From: Prevotellaceae bacterium UBA2448
Lineage (GTDB): Bacteria > Bacteroidota > Bacteroidia > Bacteroidales > Bacteroidaceae
DNA: 64,000 bases
Assembly (NCBI GenBank): GCA_002342585.1
Contig: DDQG01000030.1
Span: forward strand, 1 to 64,000
Direction: 5' to 3'
In this document: piece by piece, positions 27,301-34,361 of the stretch
Numbering within the stretch: position 1 is the first letter of the stretch
Layout: the number at the start of each line of letters is the position of its first letter
Program-made: the position numbers and the translations under genes
The notes under the pieces: model-generated
What the model was told of the DNA's origin: nothing
Database searches by the model: none
What the model saw: only the letters and a program-made list of their open reading frames with translations

Positions 27301-27592
27301 AGGCTGTTCCATCACTTTTCTCATAAGTCTTATTCTTTACCCTGCTTCGAAACGCATTCAGTCTGTTTGTCAGTTCTGAGGGCAGTTCCTTGCTTTGTGC
27401 AATGTATGTGAGTCGTGCGAATGCGCCGGAGAAATCAAGTCGTTTGTCCGCAGTAAGATACATGAGTGCTTCGTTGAACACACGATACAGTTCGTTGTAG
27501 CACTCATGTATAGAATATTCCGACTGCCCTTTTCCATACATGTCACTGACATGTTGCAGTTCGGATAGGAAATAATCAGCAGACTTAATCAA
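24317..27592 (-). CDS. Dna2-like nuclease-helicase (PD-(D/E)XK plus SF1 helicase)
   Basis: A 1091-residue protein. The N-terminal half carries a RecB/Cas4-type nuclease signature: D355 in GRMDLM, E366-x-K368 in LMEQKSGKK and Q386/Y390 in CQMLLYLAL. The C-terminal half is a UPF1/Dna2-type SF1 helicase: GPPGTGKT (Walker A), SYTNRAVDEI (Ia), IIDEASQ (II), GDHKQLPAV (III), GRMHRDVAQF (IV), IVPYRNQ (V) and LNVALTRAR (VI). It probably unwinds and cuts DNA or R-loop ends. Residues about 122-145 are encoded by an in-frame short repeat. It follows the GH43 gene by 23 bases on the same strand. A repair or defence role cannot be told apart here. Confidence 0.87.
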   Translation of the reverse strand: MIKSADYFLSELQHVSDMYGKGQSEYSIHECYNELYRVFNEALMYLTADKRLDFSGAFARLTYIAQSKELPSELTNRLNAFRSRVKNKTYEKSDGTAFGFDLKAVTLFIKAAYGLEDVNGSWFKVQDSKFQDSSSKIQVPSSESVCMRISVVSWDAHYIYGAADTEQGGNVKVCYTDNSNFLGNWNYIAALLSNGDQLNLVNPYLKNGVYYPELIIYQPDYLIDISAIADCFQPFGATAYYYLLRKFESRDATKHILLGNFASQMLDEELWSRARQTERKPYKDSVADFFCKNSLSIAACIDEMSGFHDEARNQRRNIREILETAFTEDKYIDIDKILLEPSFFCEMLGVQGRMDLMQSDYKVLMEQKSGKKDYNTNGHVEKHYCQMLLYLALLHYNFKLKNEDISCFLLYSKYPDGLIKETPAPKLLFEILRVRNQIAWMEFYCSKGGAHLLEHITIDKINVRGLNDAFTLAYLLTPLQQTLRTIQTASEVERAYFLRMFTFVQREHVLSKIGNSQKEASGLSALWNCTLDEKRLAGNIFYNLRILNTTRDTVELLTTADDGDYLPNFRVGDVVVLYKYRKDTVPDVRRGIVFRASIAEITTDTLRLQLRAPQSNDIVFRQDEDTMWAVEHDFIESSYGSIYRSLFAFLNAEKDRRDLLLGQRKATADDYSLLIGPPGTGKTSFGLMRRLRDELADPSHSVLLLSYTNRAVDEICSKLVKDGLDFIRIGSALSCPDVYKPYLLENKVAECENIHLIRHLLLSARIVVGTTTSITSHHQILTMRPFSLAIIDEASQILEPHLLGIMSAKCGEKSSIRRFYFIGDHKQLPAVVQQTEEESAVDRPVLNRIGLTNCRNSLFERLLRISPPELIERFTRQGRMHRDVAQFACDYFYEGKLNTIPLPHQEQPLTFTQYYNIGTEMEKLLATHRIAFVNVSRPQHSPSAKVNLPEAELIADAVVAVKNLYKAAEREFSETESVGVIVPYRNQIATVRRAIEQRVGKGVLDNITIDTVERYQGSERDVIIYGFTVQYEYQLDFLTNNCFEESGAVVDRKLNVALTRAREQMLLIGNKELLSKNNIFKALIEQTEVEF
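27168..27235. repeat. In-frame TTCAAGATTCCAAG-type tandem repeat
   Basis: Inside the nuclease-helicase gene about six imperfect units of CTTGGAACTTGAAT (plus strand) occur in a row. On the coding strand they spell a Lys/Gln/Asp/Ser linker containing KVQDSKFQDSSSK. The look is that of the intergenic word-repeats elsewhere in the window. Confidence 0.75.
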
Positions 27593-27615
27593 GGGACAAA
27601 TCTCCTTTCAGCAGT

Positions 27616-28668
27616 TTACTTATTCTCCTTCATCTTTTTCTTACTCCAAGCCTCCAGGCGTTTATACTCTGATTTTGTGAGTCGCATGAACGAACCGTGC
27701 TGTGGAGCCTTCACGCCCTGAATAGTAACAGGATCGTGGAAATTACGCAGATACTTGTCCGTCTGGCAAATTCTGTACTGTCTTGGTTTTGTGCTATACT
27801 GGATATAAGCCACTCTCCATCCTTCTTCGCCAGGAATTTGGAAAGCACTACTACCCTCACATTTCTTCTTACCTTCAAAACTCACAAAATCCTTCTCATC
27901 CGGTTCCGGATAAGGACCAGTCAGGCTAAAACTGCTAGTCTGGAAGATGCCTGGATGTCCTCCTTCCTTCTTTATGAGCATATGGTACTTGCCATCAGAT
28001 TCCAGGTAATTTATGTCGGCATCGATGGTTGCATAACCCCAGTCAAACAGTATGCGTGGTTTTGTCAGTTGAGTGAACGAATGGTCGGCATAACTGTAGT
28101 ACATGCGGTCGTAAGCCTCTTCATCAGGATTCCACATCGAGTAGTAAATCATATATCCGCCCTTTGTGCCGTCAGCCCAGGTGTAGTTTGGATCCCAGAA
28201 AATCTGCGGAGCCCACACACGTTTGATGGTGCTCCAGTCCTTATACACATCAGGCGATTCCGGATCGCAGAAGATACTGCTGCCCTTGCGAAAATCGAAA
28301 GTTTTCGCAGTCCAATCAGTCAGGTTGTCCGAGCGCAACAGATTGATTCCGTAATTGAACCAAGTACGGCTTTTCCGGTTTGACATATCGGTAGTAACCA
28401 TCAGGTAACCCTTACCCGAATCACTCTTTCGGCAGATGTATGCATCGCGTGCGCCACCTTCTATTTCCGATAGCTTTTCAGTATCATAAACCTCCTTGCC
28501 ATCAATCAAATCGTGATAATTCAGTCCGTCGCGACTCAGAGCATAAGCAGTCCATTCGCCTTCGCCCGACATGTGGCAATACAGAAAACCGTAGTCACCT
28601 TTCTGCAAATTCTGTGCCTTCATGGTCATTACAGACAGAAGGCACAGTAGTGTAGCAAATCCTTTCAT
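27616..28668 (-). CDS. Secreted glycoside hydrolase family 43-like enzyme
   Basis: A 350-residue protein with signal peptide (MKGFATLLCLLSVMTMKA-Q) and a five-bladed propeller: blade cores GDYGFLYCHMSG, GYLMVTTD, RVWAPQIFWDP, GYMIYYSMWNPDEEAYDRMYYSYAD and CEGSSAFQIPGEEGWRVAYIQYS. The WAPQIFWDP, IDADINY and EGSSAF segments carry the acidic residues expected of GH43 (arabinanase, xylosidase or galactanase). Exact specificity is not readable. A -7 box TATCTTTG on the minus strand at 28703-28696 precedes it. Confidence 0.83.
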   Translation of the reverse strand: MKGFATLLCLLSVMTMKAQNLQKGDYGFLYCHMSGEGEWTAYALSRDGLNYHDLIDGKEVYDTEKLSEIEGGARDAYICRKSDSGKGYLMVTTDMSNRKSRTWFNYGINLLRSDNLTDWTAKTFDFRKGSSIFCDPESPDVYKDWSTIKRVWAPQIFWDPNYTWADGTKGGYMIYYSMWNPDEEAYDRMYYSYADHSFTQLTKPRILFDWGYATIDADINYLESDGKYHMLIKKEGGHPGIFQTSSFSLTGPYPEPDEKDFVSFEGKKKCEGSSAFQIPGEEGWRVAYIQYSTKPRQYRICQTDKYLRNFHDPVTIQGVKAPQHGSFMRLTKSEYKRLEAWSKKKMKENK

Positions 28669-28715
28669 AGTATTTCTTTGTTTTGGTTTCTGCTACAAAG
28701 ATATGAAATTATTTT

Positions 28716-29141
28716 TTAGTGTGCAAGCAAAGCAGCGAGTGCAGTTACTGTAATTGCTCCTGCTACGATTCCTGCTGCTGTAGAATTATGCACTACTACC
28801 GGAGGAGGACATGGAGCTACATAAACAGGCTCAACATATACTGGAGCAGGACGGTGATGAACTACATGCACTGGGCGAACTGGGTGATGTACCACTCTTA
28901 CTGGAGGAGGACATGGCCTGCCGTATCCGCGCTCAACAATTACTTCGCGTCTTGGAGTTGCGATATATCCGCCACCGCCGTAACGGGTTGTTTCGCGTAC
29001 TACTTCACGACCTCCGCGACCGCGATGCATATTCTCTACTCGGTTGCCATTATCGTGACGACTGCCACCATATCTCTGAGCATTCATAGTTGTAGTACTG
29101 AGAACTAAAACTGCGATAAATGTAAAAACTGACTTTTTCAT
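28716..29141 (-). CDS. Small secreted His/Pro/Val-rich protein
   Basis: A 141-residue protein with signal peptide (MKKSVFTFIAVLVLSTTTMNA-Q). The mature region is Arg/Gly-rich (RYGGSRHDNGNRVENMHRGRGG), then dominated by repeats of PCPPPVRVVHHPVRPVHVVHH and PVYVEPVYVAPCPPPVVV. It ends in a hydrophobic Ala/Ile-rich helix (STAAGIVAGAITVTALAALL). The terminal helix may insert in a membrane and the His/Cys-rich middle may bind metal; both are inference. A minus-strand -7 box TATCTTTG lies at 29199-29192. Confidence 0.7.
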   Translation of the reverse strand: MKKSVFTFIAVLVLSTTTMNAQRYGGSRHDNGNRVENMHRGRGGREVVRETTRYGGGGYIATPRREVIVERGYGRPCPPPVRVVHHPVRPVHVVHHRPAPVYVEPVYVAPCPPPVVVHNSTAAGIVAGAITVTALAALLAH

Positions 29142-29282
29142 AAGGCTAATATTTTTTAGGTTAAACATCATTTGCGATTCTTTTACGGTGGCAAAGATAT
29201 GGCATCCCTTAGTCCTATGCTTAAGTGTTTTTCCTACTTCGAAAGATATTTTTCCTATTCTTTAGGGAAATCCCCCCCTCCC

Positions 29283-29306
29283 AACGAAAACGAAAACGAA
29301 AACGAA
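29283..29306. repeat. ACGAAA tandem repeat
   Basis: Four near-perfect AACGAA units sit directly next to the displaced tRNA-Leu terminator. Confidence 0.75.
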
Positions 29307-29338
29307 AAAGGCTTCAATCAAAAATGATTGAAGCCTTT
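29307..29338 (-). terminator. Displaced terminator of the tRNA-Leu gene
   Basis: AAAGGCTTCAATCA (29307-29320) pairs perfectly over 14 bp with TGATTGAAGCCTTT (29325-29338). On the minus strand it runs into CCTTTTTCG. Read from the 15-bp att core at 29361-29347, this is what would directly follow the tRNA-Leu 3' end if the element were absent. Confidence 0.8.
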
Positions 29339-29346
29339 GTTTTCTT

Positions 29347-29361
29347 AGTACCGGAGGCGGG
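29347..29361. repeat. att core, distal copy
   Basis: AGTACCGGAGGCGGG is identical to 35743-35757; identity stops on both sides. It marks the far end of the element beside the original tRNA terminator. Confidence 0.88.
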
Positions 29362-29419
29362 TACAAAACTTATTTTATAAGTGTTTGATTTTCTCTTTGT
29401 TCGTTTACGCAAAATTCTA

Positions 29420-29453
29420 TCAGGTGTAACATAGGTGTAACATTTCAACCAAA
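29420..29453. repeat. Integrase arm-type repeat, distal end
   Basis: A 34-bp sequence with two GGTGTAACA units 11 bases apart, matching 35609-35642 at 32 of 34 positions in the same orientation. A third GTGTAACA follows at 29454-29461. Placement 58 bases inside the core suggests integrase arm-binding sites. Confidence 0.75.
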
Positions 29454-29591
29454 GTGTAACATTTGGGGTATAAATTGGCATATACAGATAGCAAAATAAA
29501 ATGGCATGAATATCTCACGATAACCATGCCACAAAATACCAATTTTTAAAGTGCAATATAATATGCGGTGCAAAGATAGTCATTTTTTCTA

Positions 29592-30269
29592 TTACATAGT
29601 TGAGGCTCTCATTATTTTGGTTGCTGCCTTGCCATCTATATCTAAGTGATGGGTGCTTTTAGTATTGGCTGAATATTCTACGACCTTCGTATTTCCTGCT
29701 CTCCAATTATCCGTAAATAGTTCTACTACATCTTCGCTTATAGTATGGGCGGGTGTTGCAGACTGGAGTACTACTTTTCGTAATGCCTGAGTCATACAAG
29801 CATATCCCATCCGGCTTTGCTCTGCTCTCAGCGCCTCCGTAACATCTGGGCATAGCACATCAAGGAATCGGGAAAACATTTGTTCTGTATTATACGACTC
29901 CCACATCATGCCTGATTTACCCTGCCCCACTTCCTTTAACTGTGGGCGCTTGTGTTTGCCTCTCTTTACAAATAGTATGGCGCTTTGGATCTGCTCTGTT
30001 TCATTGAGTCTTTTGTTTGATACTGGGTTGTAGCTGCCATCAAGAGTTTGCATTGTTCCTTCAAAAGCCTGCAACATTGCCAAACATTCCGCACTCATGG
30101 CGCTGCCATTGTCGGATAGCCTCAACAAACAAAGAATGAGTGCTTGCAAAAGCTGGTAAAAAGTCATACCAAAGGATTTAGCAATACTTCTGAGTCTGTC
30201 ATAATCCTGTGCTGATACTTTGGTGGCAATAGTGGAAAAATGTTTTTCAGTATAGGTCTTTGGTTTCAT
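29592..30269 (-). CDS. RHH-like protein of the element, possible mobilisation accessory
   Basis: A 225-residue protein without database-like recognition. Residues 14-50 (IATKVSAQDYDRLRSIAKS then FGMTFYQLLQALI) have the strand-helix-helix pattern of ribbon-helix-helix DNA-binding proteins such as MobC/TraY accessories. The rest is helical and polar. It is the last gene before the distal end of the element and has iteron-like repeats just upstream (30387-30434). A role in relaxosome or partition is inference; no relaxase gene accompanies it. Confidence 0.6.
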   Translation of the reverse strand: MKPKTYTEKHFSTIATKVSAQDYDRLRSIAKSFGMTFYQLLQALILCLLRLSDNGSAMSAECLAMLQAFEGTMQTLDGSYNPVSNKRLNETEQIQSAILFVKRGKHKRPQLKEVGQGKSGMMWESYNTEQMFSRFLDVLCPDVTEALRAEQSRMGYACMTQALRKVVLQSATPAHTISEDVVELFTDNWRAGNTKVVEYSANTKSTHHLDIDGKAATKIMRASTM

Positions 30270-30386
30270 AGTTTTGTGGTTATCTACCTAACCACAAAAA
30301 CATTGCAAGGGAATACCATCACAATAAACACTCTCTATAAGAGTGTGTTTATGTGGGTTGCGCTATTATACACGAACATCAAAACG

Positions 30387-30434
30387 TGCTAAATCGTGTC
30401 AATTCATGCAATTCATGCTAAATCGTGTCAATTC
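30387..30434. repeat. Iteron-like 19-bp direct repeats
   Basis: TGCTAAATCGTGTCAATTC occurs at 30387-30405 and 30416-30434 (29-base period), with further AATTCATG/AATTCGTG half-units between and after. It lies about 120 bases upstream of the RHH-like gene start. Confidence 0.8.
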
Positions 30435-30510
30435 GTGTAAATATGCAGTAAGAATTTAACAATTCAAGCGGGTTCAAGCCATTTCTGATTTATTATTATG
30501 TGGAATCTGC

Positions 30511-30612
30511 TTAAATGGTTTTGCTGGCATAATCTAAATTTATTCTGTTGTTCGTGGGGATAATGCCCACCAGCGGACACAGTTCGCAGCGTGTGTAGTA
30601 GGTCTTTGGCAT
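30511..30612 (-). CDS. Possible 33-residue CxxC protein
   Basis: On the minus strand an ATG at 30612 opens a 33-codon frame beginning MPKTYYTRCELCPLVGIIP and ending in ASKTI. A C-x2-C pair (RCELC) at residues 9-12 could bind metal. No homologue is recognised and length alone gives little support. It precedes the RHH-like gene on the same strand. Confidence 0.3.
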   Translation of the reverse strand: MPKTYYTRCELCPLVGIIPTNNRINLDYASKTI

Positions 30613-30792
30613 GTTATTTCTTATTATGTTGCGGTCGGGTTATAAAGTGCGAATCGGCAAACTTGCGATGGTATGTTACGATGCGGGAAAAATAGGATTT
30701 GCCAAAACTTCCGTGTCAAATCAGAGGAGGGTAAGGTGATTTGGGGAAACAATGAGTGTCTGAATAAAAAAGCATATCCGTGCATCATGGGT

Positions 30793-30993
30793 AAGGGCGC
30801 GACTCCTTTTGAATCGTACCCAACACCTATACTGTAAGACATACACACTGCGCAGCCTTTTCTTTGGTTCTTTCTTTTGCTGCTGATGGTGCTTATCATT
30901 ATGAAGGGCGCGACTCCTTTTGAATCGTGCCCAACACTATACTGTAAGACATACACACTGCGCAGCCTTTCTTTTTTGGTACTTTTTTCTTTT
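30793..30993. repeat. Two copies of an 80-90 bp direct repeat
   Basis: Copies at about 30793-30880 and 30904-30993 share the 19-base start AAGGGCGCGACTCCTTTTG, then CCCAACA(C)CTATACTGTAAG and a CGCAGCCTTT end. GGGCGCGA and TCGTGCCC in the right copy can pair as a hairpin; the left copy has one mismatch. GGGCGCGACTC recurs at the end of the HTH gene (32909-32919). A 135-codon minus-strand frame through this region contains the repeat twice and is not credible as a protein. Confidence 0.75.
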
Positions 30994-31031
30994 GAGGCTG
31001 CTTGTGCGTTGAGGCTCTCAGGTTGCGTCAA

Positions 31032-31205
31032 TCACTCATCATCGAAAGGGAATTGTGAAAATTCTTCTTCAACCATCTCTACAAGGTATTTTGCCATCGT
31101 TGCTAAGCCTCTTGCATACGATCGGCAAGTTTCCCCATCTTGCAATAATTTAGGGTTGCTGCTGAATCCTATACAGGCATTGTGGAAAAATTCTATTTTT
31201 GTCAT
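31032..31205 (-). CDS. Small acidic-tailed protein of the element
   Basis: A 57-residue ORF on the minus strand starting with ATG at 31205: MTKIEFFHNACIGFSSN at the start, a helical middle (RSYARGLATMAKYLVEMV) and an acidic end EEEFSQFPFDDE. Amino-acid composition is protein-like and the frame is free of repeats. It lies about 200 bases after the RepA-like gene, beyond a hairpin region. The function is unknown; small phage or plasmid regulatory proteins look similar in composition. Confidence 0.5.
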   Translation of the reverse strand: MTKIEFFHNACIGFSSNPKLLQDGETCRSYARGLATMAKYLVEMVEEEFSQFPFDDE

Positions 31206-31260
31206 AAAAGAATAAATTATTGAGTAAAATTTTCATATCTCATCTGTATGCCAATCTGTA

Positions 31261-31373
31261 TGTATATATCCCCGCGTCTATATAGCGGGGTATATACAGA
31301 CATAGGCATATAGATATGAATCTTGGGATTCTTACCCTTATATATCTTTAGATATATAGGTTTTGGGATTCTT
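31261..31373. other. Hairpin cluster, candidate origin or oriT
   Basis: Hairpin 1: TGTATATA-T-CCCCGC (31261-31275) with GCGGGGTATATACA (31285-31298), 14 bp with one bulge. Hairpin 2: TATATATC-TTTA-GATATATA (31339-31358). Hairpin 2 is flanked by the direct repeat TTGGGATTCTT (31323-31333 and 31363-31373). The cluster lies between the RepA-like gene and the 57-residue ORF with no T-run, so it is unlikely to be a plain terminator. Confidence 0.55.
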
Positions 31374-31408
31374 TAATTCAAGGTGGTCTGTTGTGGCATT
31401 TCATAAGC

Positions 31409-32881
31409 TTAGATATTTATATAATATTTAGGGTGTTTTTGGTTGGGTTCGTATTCTTTCTTTTCCTGTGCAACAATCAGCCTTTTGTTCTCTGCCATTT
31501 TTACACATTCCGATAGTTTATTACTGTTTGCAACATTTAGTTGCTCTTTAAAAAAGGCTTTCAAATTCTCTTTTGTGAAAGGTTGCTGAATAGAGTCTTT
31601 ATTATCTCGCAAAGCCTGTTCAATATCTTCTATTGATATTTCAGTACTGCTAAAGTCCGGTTGTTGTATTGGTTCCGGTCTGCCCCATAAGCTTGAATCA
31701 GAAATTGTGAATTTCCAGTCCTTAATCATTTTGTGTCCTCTCGCTTTTTGGGATTTTACTTCGTATATACTTCCACCTTCCTGCCTGTGTACTTCCAAAA
31801 AATCTGTTGCCTTTCGTAATGCTATAGAGCCTATATTACCTGTGGCTTTATCTCCACTTGGATTTAGGTGCAATATAGCTATTAAACCAATATCCAAAGC
31901 CTCTGCAAGTTCCATGCATATTCTTACCAAATTTCGACTTTCTTTTATATCGTTGAAATCCTCAATCAAATCGAGTAGACCGTCAATAATTAAAACATTT
32001 GGGTTGAATGATTTAATAGCCCTTCCCATGTAATCTAACATTTCCTTTGGATTATAAATACTGCGAAGTCTTGCCATCCTAAAGTTAGAAATGGGGGTAT
32101 TTACAGGGAATTCACACATATCAAATATTTTACATTGTTCGGCTTTACTATCATGCACTCCCTGTTCCGTATCTATTATTAAAACTTTGGGTTCATCATT
32201 CTGTAAGTATTTCATTGTAAAATATCCTCCTTTAAGTGCTGCTGCTGCCAACATTGCAACGAATTGACTTTTTCCGTTACCAAATTTACCTGTAATGCAG
32301 CTAAAATCCCCCTTACGAATACAAGGTATTCCATCAAGTTCAAAAAGAAAACTTTGAGGTTGGTATGGTTGGGAAACATCAAGCCAAAATTCTTCGGACA
32401 AAGGCTCATCAGAAACTCCTAAGTCTTTAAAAAGTTTATCAAGCCTATTATTTTTAATTATCACAGATTTTGGTGGTGTTGGTGGTAGTTGTGGCAAATT
32501 ACTTTCCGTTCCCCCTGTTGGTATCTGTTGAGGCTCTACAGGCTCGTTTTTGGGCTCTGCTGCGCTTTTGGGTACATTGTCTTGTAATTGCCCATCCGCA
32601 TCTTTTCCGCGTGTTGTAGGCAATTTATCAGACTTCCCCAAAAAACAGTCCGCCTCTTGCATCCAGTGTTCTTTTATTTTTTTATATAATACATAATCAC
32701 TGGGTAGAACAGGCGGCTGGAGTCCGCGCTGCTGATATGCCACAAAGTCCTCATCTTCATAATCACTAAGTGACTCTTGGTTGCAATCCTGCCCACATAC
32801 CATCTTTGCATATTGGCGGCTGGCTTGCTCATGGTCGGTTTGGTTGGTGGCGGTTCTCAGTGCCTCAAATTCTTGTGTCAT
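31409..32881 (-). CDS. RepA-like AAA ATPase of the element
   Basis: A 490-residue protein. The N-terminal 130 residues are acidic and Pro/Gln-rich, including ADGQLQ at 95-100. A RecA-type ATPase core of the RepA/AAA_25 kind follows, with Walker A GKFGNGKS (198-205), Walker B NVLIIDG (D300), AILHLNPSGDKATGNIGS and LRKATDFLEVH. The C-terminal 90 residues look like a winged-helix region. Such proteins are hexameric replicative helicase or loader proteins of plasmids and integrative elements. Its start overlaps the HTH gene stop by 4 bases, so the two are translationally coupled. Confidence 0.83.
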   Translation of the reverse strand: MTQEFEALRTATNQTDHEQASRQYAKMVCGQDCNQESLSDYEDEDFVAYQQRGLQPPVLPSDYVLYKKIKEHWMQEADCFLGKSDKLPTTRGKDADGQLQDNVPKSAAEPKNEPVEPQQIPTGGTESNLPQLPPTPPKSVIIKNNRLDKLFKDLGVSDEPLSEEFWLDVSQPYQPQSFLFELDGIPCIRKGDFSCITGKFGNGKSQFVAMLAAAALKGGYFTMKYLQNDEPKVLIIDTEQGVHDSKAEQCKIFDMCEFPVNTPISNFRMARLRSIYNPKEMLDYMGRAIKSFNPNVLIIDGLLDLIEDFNDIKESRNLVRICMELAEALDIGLIAILHLNPSGDKATGNIGSIALRKATDFLEVHRQEGGSIYEVKSQKARGHKMIKDWKFTISDSSLWGRPEPIQQPDFSSTEISIEDIEQALRDNKDSIQQPFTKENLKAFFKEQLNVANSNKLSECVKMAENKRLIVAQEKKEYEPNQKHPKYYINI

Positions 32882-33192
32882 AACTTGCCTCCCTTCTGTT
32901 TGCTACCCAAAGGGCGCGACTCACAATAATTTGCTGCTGCTGCTTGCAGTTCATCCGTTGAGGCTATCCTGTTGGCTCGCATCCAGCTTTCAAGCGCTGC
33001 GCGCTCAAAATACATTAGCTTTCCCGCTGGTTTAAAATGCGGAATCTGTCGTGCTGAGGTAAGTTTGTACAGGGTGCTACGACTCACACCAATAAAGGCT
33101 GCTGCCTCATCAGTGCTTAGAAATGGTTTGTTGAATGAATTTAAGCGGTTGGCTATTTCCTCTGCCAATTGAGAAATAATTTCTTTAGTCAT
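32878..33192 (-). CDS. Helix-turn-helix protein, excisionase family
   Basis: A 104-residue protein with a MerR-like/excisionase HTH (residues 24-72): FLSTDEAAAFIGVSRSTLYK then PHFKPAGKLMYFERAALESWM. This is the HTH_17 type common upstream of RepA-like genes in Bacteroidota elements, where it serves as directionality factor or replication-gene activator. The tail CESRPLGSKQKGGKL is encoded by DNA containing the GAGTCGCGCCC word found twice in the non-coding repeat at 30793-30993. It overlaps the RepA-like gene by 4 bases. Confidence 0.83.
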   Translation of the reverse strand: MTKEIISQLAEEIANRLNSFNKPFLSTDEAAAFIGVSRSTLYKLTSARQIPHFKPAGKLMYFERAALESWMRANRIASTDELQAAAANYCESRPLGSKQKGGKL

Positions 33193-33405
33193 TGTCTATT
33201 GACTTTAAAAATTGATAGGCTCTGAGGGTATCGGGAAAACTTCAATCCCTCAGCTACCTTTTGTAATCTTTAGCAAGTGTTTTCCTTTGCTTGCATCAGA
33301 AAACATTGGCAAAGGTCGGGGGAATCCAACAAAGAAAAAATGACAATAAATACCCGAAATATTTACTGCCATTTTCTACCATTTTCTACCACCCTATTCT
33401 AAGCC
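33193..33405. other. Spacer with inverted repeat before HTH-repA
   Basis: CTGAGGG (33222-33228) and CCCTCAG (33247-33253) form a 7-bp stem with an 18-base loop, 30 bases upstream of the HTH gene start. The duplicated word ATTTTCTACC follows (33371-33390). It is a likely promoter or operator region; no clean -7 box stands out. Confidence 0.4.
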
Positions 33406-34296
33406 TTATTGAGAGGCGCTTTTGAGTGGTTTATATAATTGCAAAAGTTTTTCTTTTATTTCCGCTTTTCCTTTTTTATATTCTTTTTTCTCGAAATTAC
33501 TATAATGTTGGTTATACATATTTTGTCCGCACCCAATATCGCCAAATTCATATGTGATAGTTGTATGTGATGGCTTGTCAGAAAGCCATTGCAACATCTT
33601 TTCAGATACATACATTATTAGCGCCACTTTTTTGGGCTGCTTTGCGTCTTTCATTAGGGTTTCTATAGCATTATATTTCTTTCCATCTTCATCTTCTATC
33701 AATAAATCTTTAAATTCTGTAACAGGTCTACCTTTTTTATTTCTCGCTATAGGCTCATTTGTGCCCCCTGCTGCATCTTCATTGATGCTGCCTTGTAATT
33801 GCCCATCAGCTTTGTTTTCTATCACTACCCACACATTTTTGAAATAATCAGGAAATGCCACAAATGACTTCTTTTCTTTTCTCAGCTGATCACATTTTAC
33901 TTCCGCATCCTCTCGTGTTGAAAACTCTACATCATCCCATGAATAAAACACTCCCATCCTGTAAAGTATTGCATTGTCGAGTGTCTGCAAATCCAATACC
34001 TTAGAGTGGCGCTCTATCTCTGCGCGAAGTCTTATCAAAAGATTCTCAACACACAATATATAAGACTCCCTGTATTTAGTCCGCAAAGGGTGTGTATCTT
34101 TGCATAGTTCTTTAACATCTTCCATTACTATTGACTGCCATGTTTCTAACCTATCCAGCAAACAATCCACATAATTACGTACTTCGTTATTTACTTCATT
34201 ACACATCTGGGTAAAGTCCGCTGGTGTCGGTTCTCCATCGTAACAGTACCATTGTGTATTGGCTTGTAATATCTCTTGTAAAGTCTTGTATTGCAT
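33406..34296 (-). CDS. Hypothetical protein of the element
   Basis: A 296-residue acidic, soluble protein that I do not recognise. It starts 65 bases after the integrase stop on the same strand. The first 120 residues are helical with many Cys and Trp. Residues 160-185 hold the linker ENKADGQLQGSINEDAAGG, homologous at protein and DNA level to residues 94-112 of the RepA-like ATPase. The C-terminus (200-296) has KPSHTTITYEFGDIG and a Lys-rich end. No catalytic motif is evident. It may be a replication or regulation accessory. Confidence 0.65.
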   Translation of the reverse strand: MQYKTLQEILQANTQWYCYDGEPTPADFTQMCNEVNNEVRNYVDCLLDRLETWQSIVMEDVKELCKDTHPLRTKYRESYILCVENLLIRLRAEIERHSKVLDLQTLDNAILYRMGVFYSWDDVEFSTREDAEVKCDQLRKEKKSFVAFPDYFKNVWVVIENKADGQLQGSINEDAAGGTNEPIARNKKGRPVTEFKDLLIEDEDGKKYNAIETLMKDAKQPKKVALIMYVSEKMLQWLSDKPSHTTITYEFGDIGCGQNMYNQHYSNFEKKEYKKGKAEIKEKLLQLYKPLKSASQ

Positions 34297-34361
34297 AGCT
34301 TATTATATTGTGGGTGTGGAATGGTTCAGAATCCATCCCGCACCATGTTAGCCTCAACAAA

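Noticed and set aside
30624..31031. 135-codon minus-strand frame in the element
   Set aside because: It starts with TTG and consists partly of the duplicated non-coding unit translated twice (HDSKGVAP and YDSKGVAP), so the open frame follows from the repeat.
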